From the NCBI RefSeq assembly GCF_000313135.1, contig NW_004457618.1:237982-268442 (forward strand): 30,461 nt of DNA, written 5' to 3'. Below the pieces are notes generated by a model. The model searched no databases and was not told the DNA's origin. It saw only the letters and a program-made list of their open reading frames with translations. A program made the translations under genes and the position numbers. The first letter of the stretch is position 1. Every line of letters starts with the position of its first letter. Origin of the DNA: Acanthamoeba castellanii str. Neff. Its lineage: Eukaryota > Discosea > Longamoebia > Acanthamoebidae. This document shows positions 29,938 through 30,461 of this stretch, piece after piece.

Positions 29938-30148
29938 TACTTCTCGAAGTGATGTGCCGGCAATTGGTGTAAAACGAATGGCGGTGGTTTCTTGATCAAG
30001 GAAGTGTAGCCCGGGCGTGCAGGACTGTGATGCTTCTCCTACGCGATGTGGCCGATTTGAAATGATTTTCTCACTTCCCTTTTCTTTTCCGCTTTGCGGA
30101 ATATTCGCCATTTCCTTTCGAGTTTTCAGTGGCACACGAGCTTTTTAT

Positions 30149-30461
30149 TTATTCCATCCACTCATTTAATTGGGTGTTGGCTCCAGAGCTGGCCAGCTCG
30201 GCGGTGTACCTCGCCTTGTCCGCTGCGGCCATGGCTTCATAGCGCTGGAGTGGGGCGAACAGAAGTCAGTGAGATAAATACAAACATTTCAAGATCGAGA
30301 GGCACTAATAACGCTCTCTGCGCTTGTGGCATGTCTTTCCAGGCCTCGCCCATGAGCTTGAGGATGTCGGTCATGCCCGCGTCGGGATTCTGCGCCTTGA
30401 AGGTTTCCCTCTCCTCCTGGCAGAAGCACAAGTACGAGCTGAGCGGCTTCTTCACTTTCTC
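30149..30461 (-). CDS. HMG-box protein, C-terminal part (5' end outside the window)
   Basis: Partial: it enters from beyond 30461. Exons 30461-30306 and 30244-30149, joined in phase 0. The sequence is a complete-looking HMG box: KKPLSSYLCFCQEERETFK, then ILKLMGEAWKDMP and RYEAMAAADKARYTAEL, followed by a short tail and stop. HMG boxes bend DNA in chromatin or transcription complexes. Whether this is a single-box protein or the last box of a larger one (SSRP1-like, TFAM-like) cannot be told. The stop is 38 bp from the upstream alternative ATG of the Fes1 gene, on the same strand. Confidence 0.9.

Noticed and set aside
1..30461. Transposon, integrated virus or other mobile element
   Set aside because: No transposase, reverse transcriptase, integrase, capsid-like gene, long terminal repeats or target-site duplications were seen; every long gene is a normal eukaryotic cellular gene.

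Overview
The window looks like nuclear DNA from a free-living amoebozoan, most likely Acanthamoeba or a close relative. This is inferred from GC-rich exons, very short AT-rich or CA/TG-repeat introns in almost every gene, tight packing on both strands, and a Pats1-type ROCO kinase, an architecture known from Dictyostelium. I spliced the genes by hand, requiring reading phase to be kept at each junction and protein-family motifs to join up; no RNA evidence was available.

Layout, left to right: (1) 3' end of a HINT3-like histidine-triad protein, + (1-288). (2) Ulp1/SENP SUMO protease, + (464-1870). (3) Coiled-coil/F-box/MORN-repeat protein, - (2005-4909, 13 exons). (4) Divergent mitochondrial-carrier-like membrane protein, + (5032-6746, 9 exons). 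(5) Acyloxyacyl hydrolase (AOAH), - (6800-9795, 13 exons). (6) N-formylglutamate amidohydrolase family enzyme, + (10193-11535, 6 exons). (7) SLC25A33/36-type pyrimidine nucleotide carrier, - (11610-12863, 2 exons). (8) Rab8-like GTPase, + (13329-14584, 8 coding exons). (9) A very large Pats1-like ROCO protein, + (14997-25709, about 35 exons, about 2,490 residues): PH, PH-GRAM, inactive myotubularin, LRR, Roc, COR, protein kinase and a low-complexity tail. (10) CDC123-family protein, - (25756-28052, 9 exons). (11) A non-coding interval that may hold a structured RNA gene (28251-28567). (12) Fes1/HspBP1 Hsp70 exchange factor, - (28850-29937, 3 exons). (13) 3' part of an HMG-box protein, - (30149 to the window end).

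This is ordinary eukaryotic chromosome, not an operon or island. Themes are protein quality control and ubiquitin-like pathways (Ulp1, F-box, Fes1, CDC123), membrane traffic and signalling (Rab, ROCO/myotubularin), and handling of engulfed bacteria (AOAH degrades LPS). Four neighbouring pairs converge tail to tail with 46-134 bp between stop codons.

The most unusual signals are: a myotubularin domain whose catalytic Cys and Arg are both replaced, inside a ROCO kinase; a strong preference for GTAC rather than GTAAG at 5' splice sites (about 51 of 93 inferred introns); two GC-AG intron candidates; two places where a single-base change would rejoin otherwise intact reading frames; and a TATA-led hairpin-rich non-coding block at 28251-28567.
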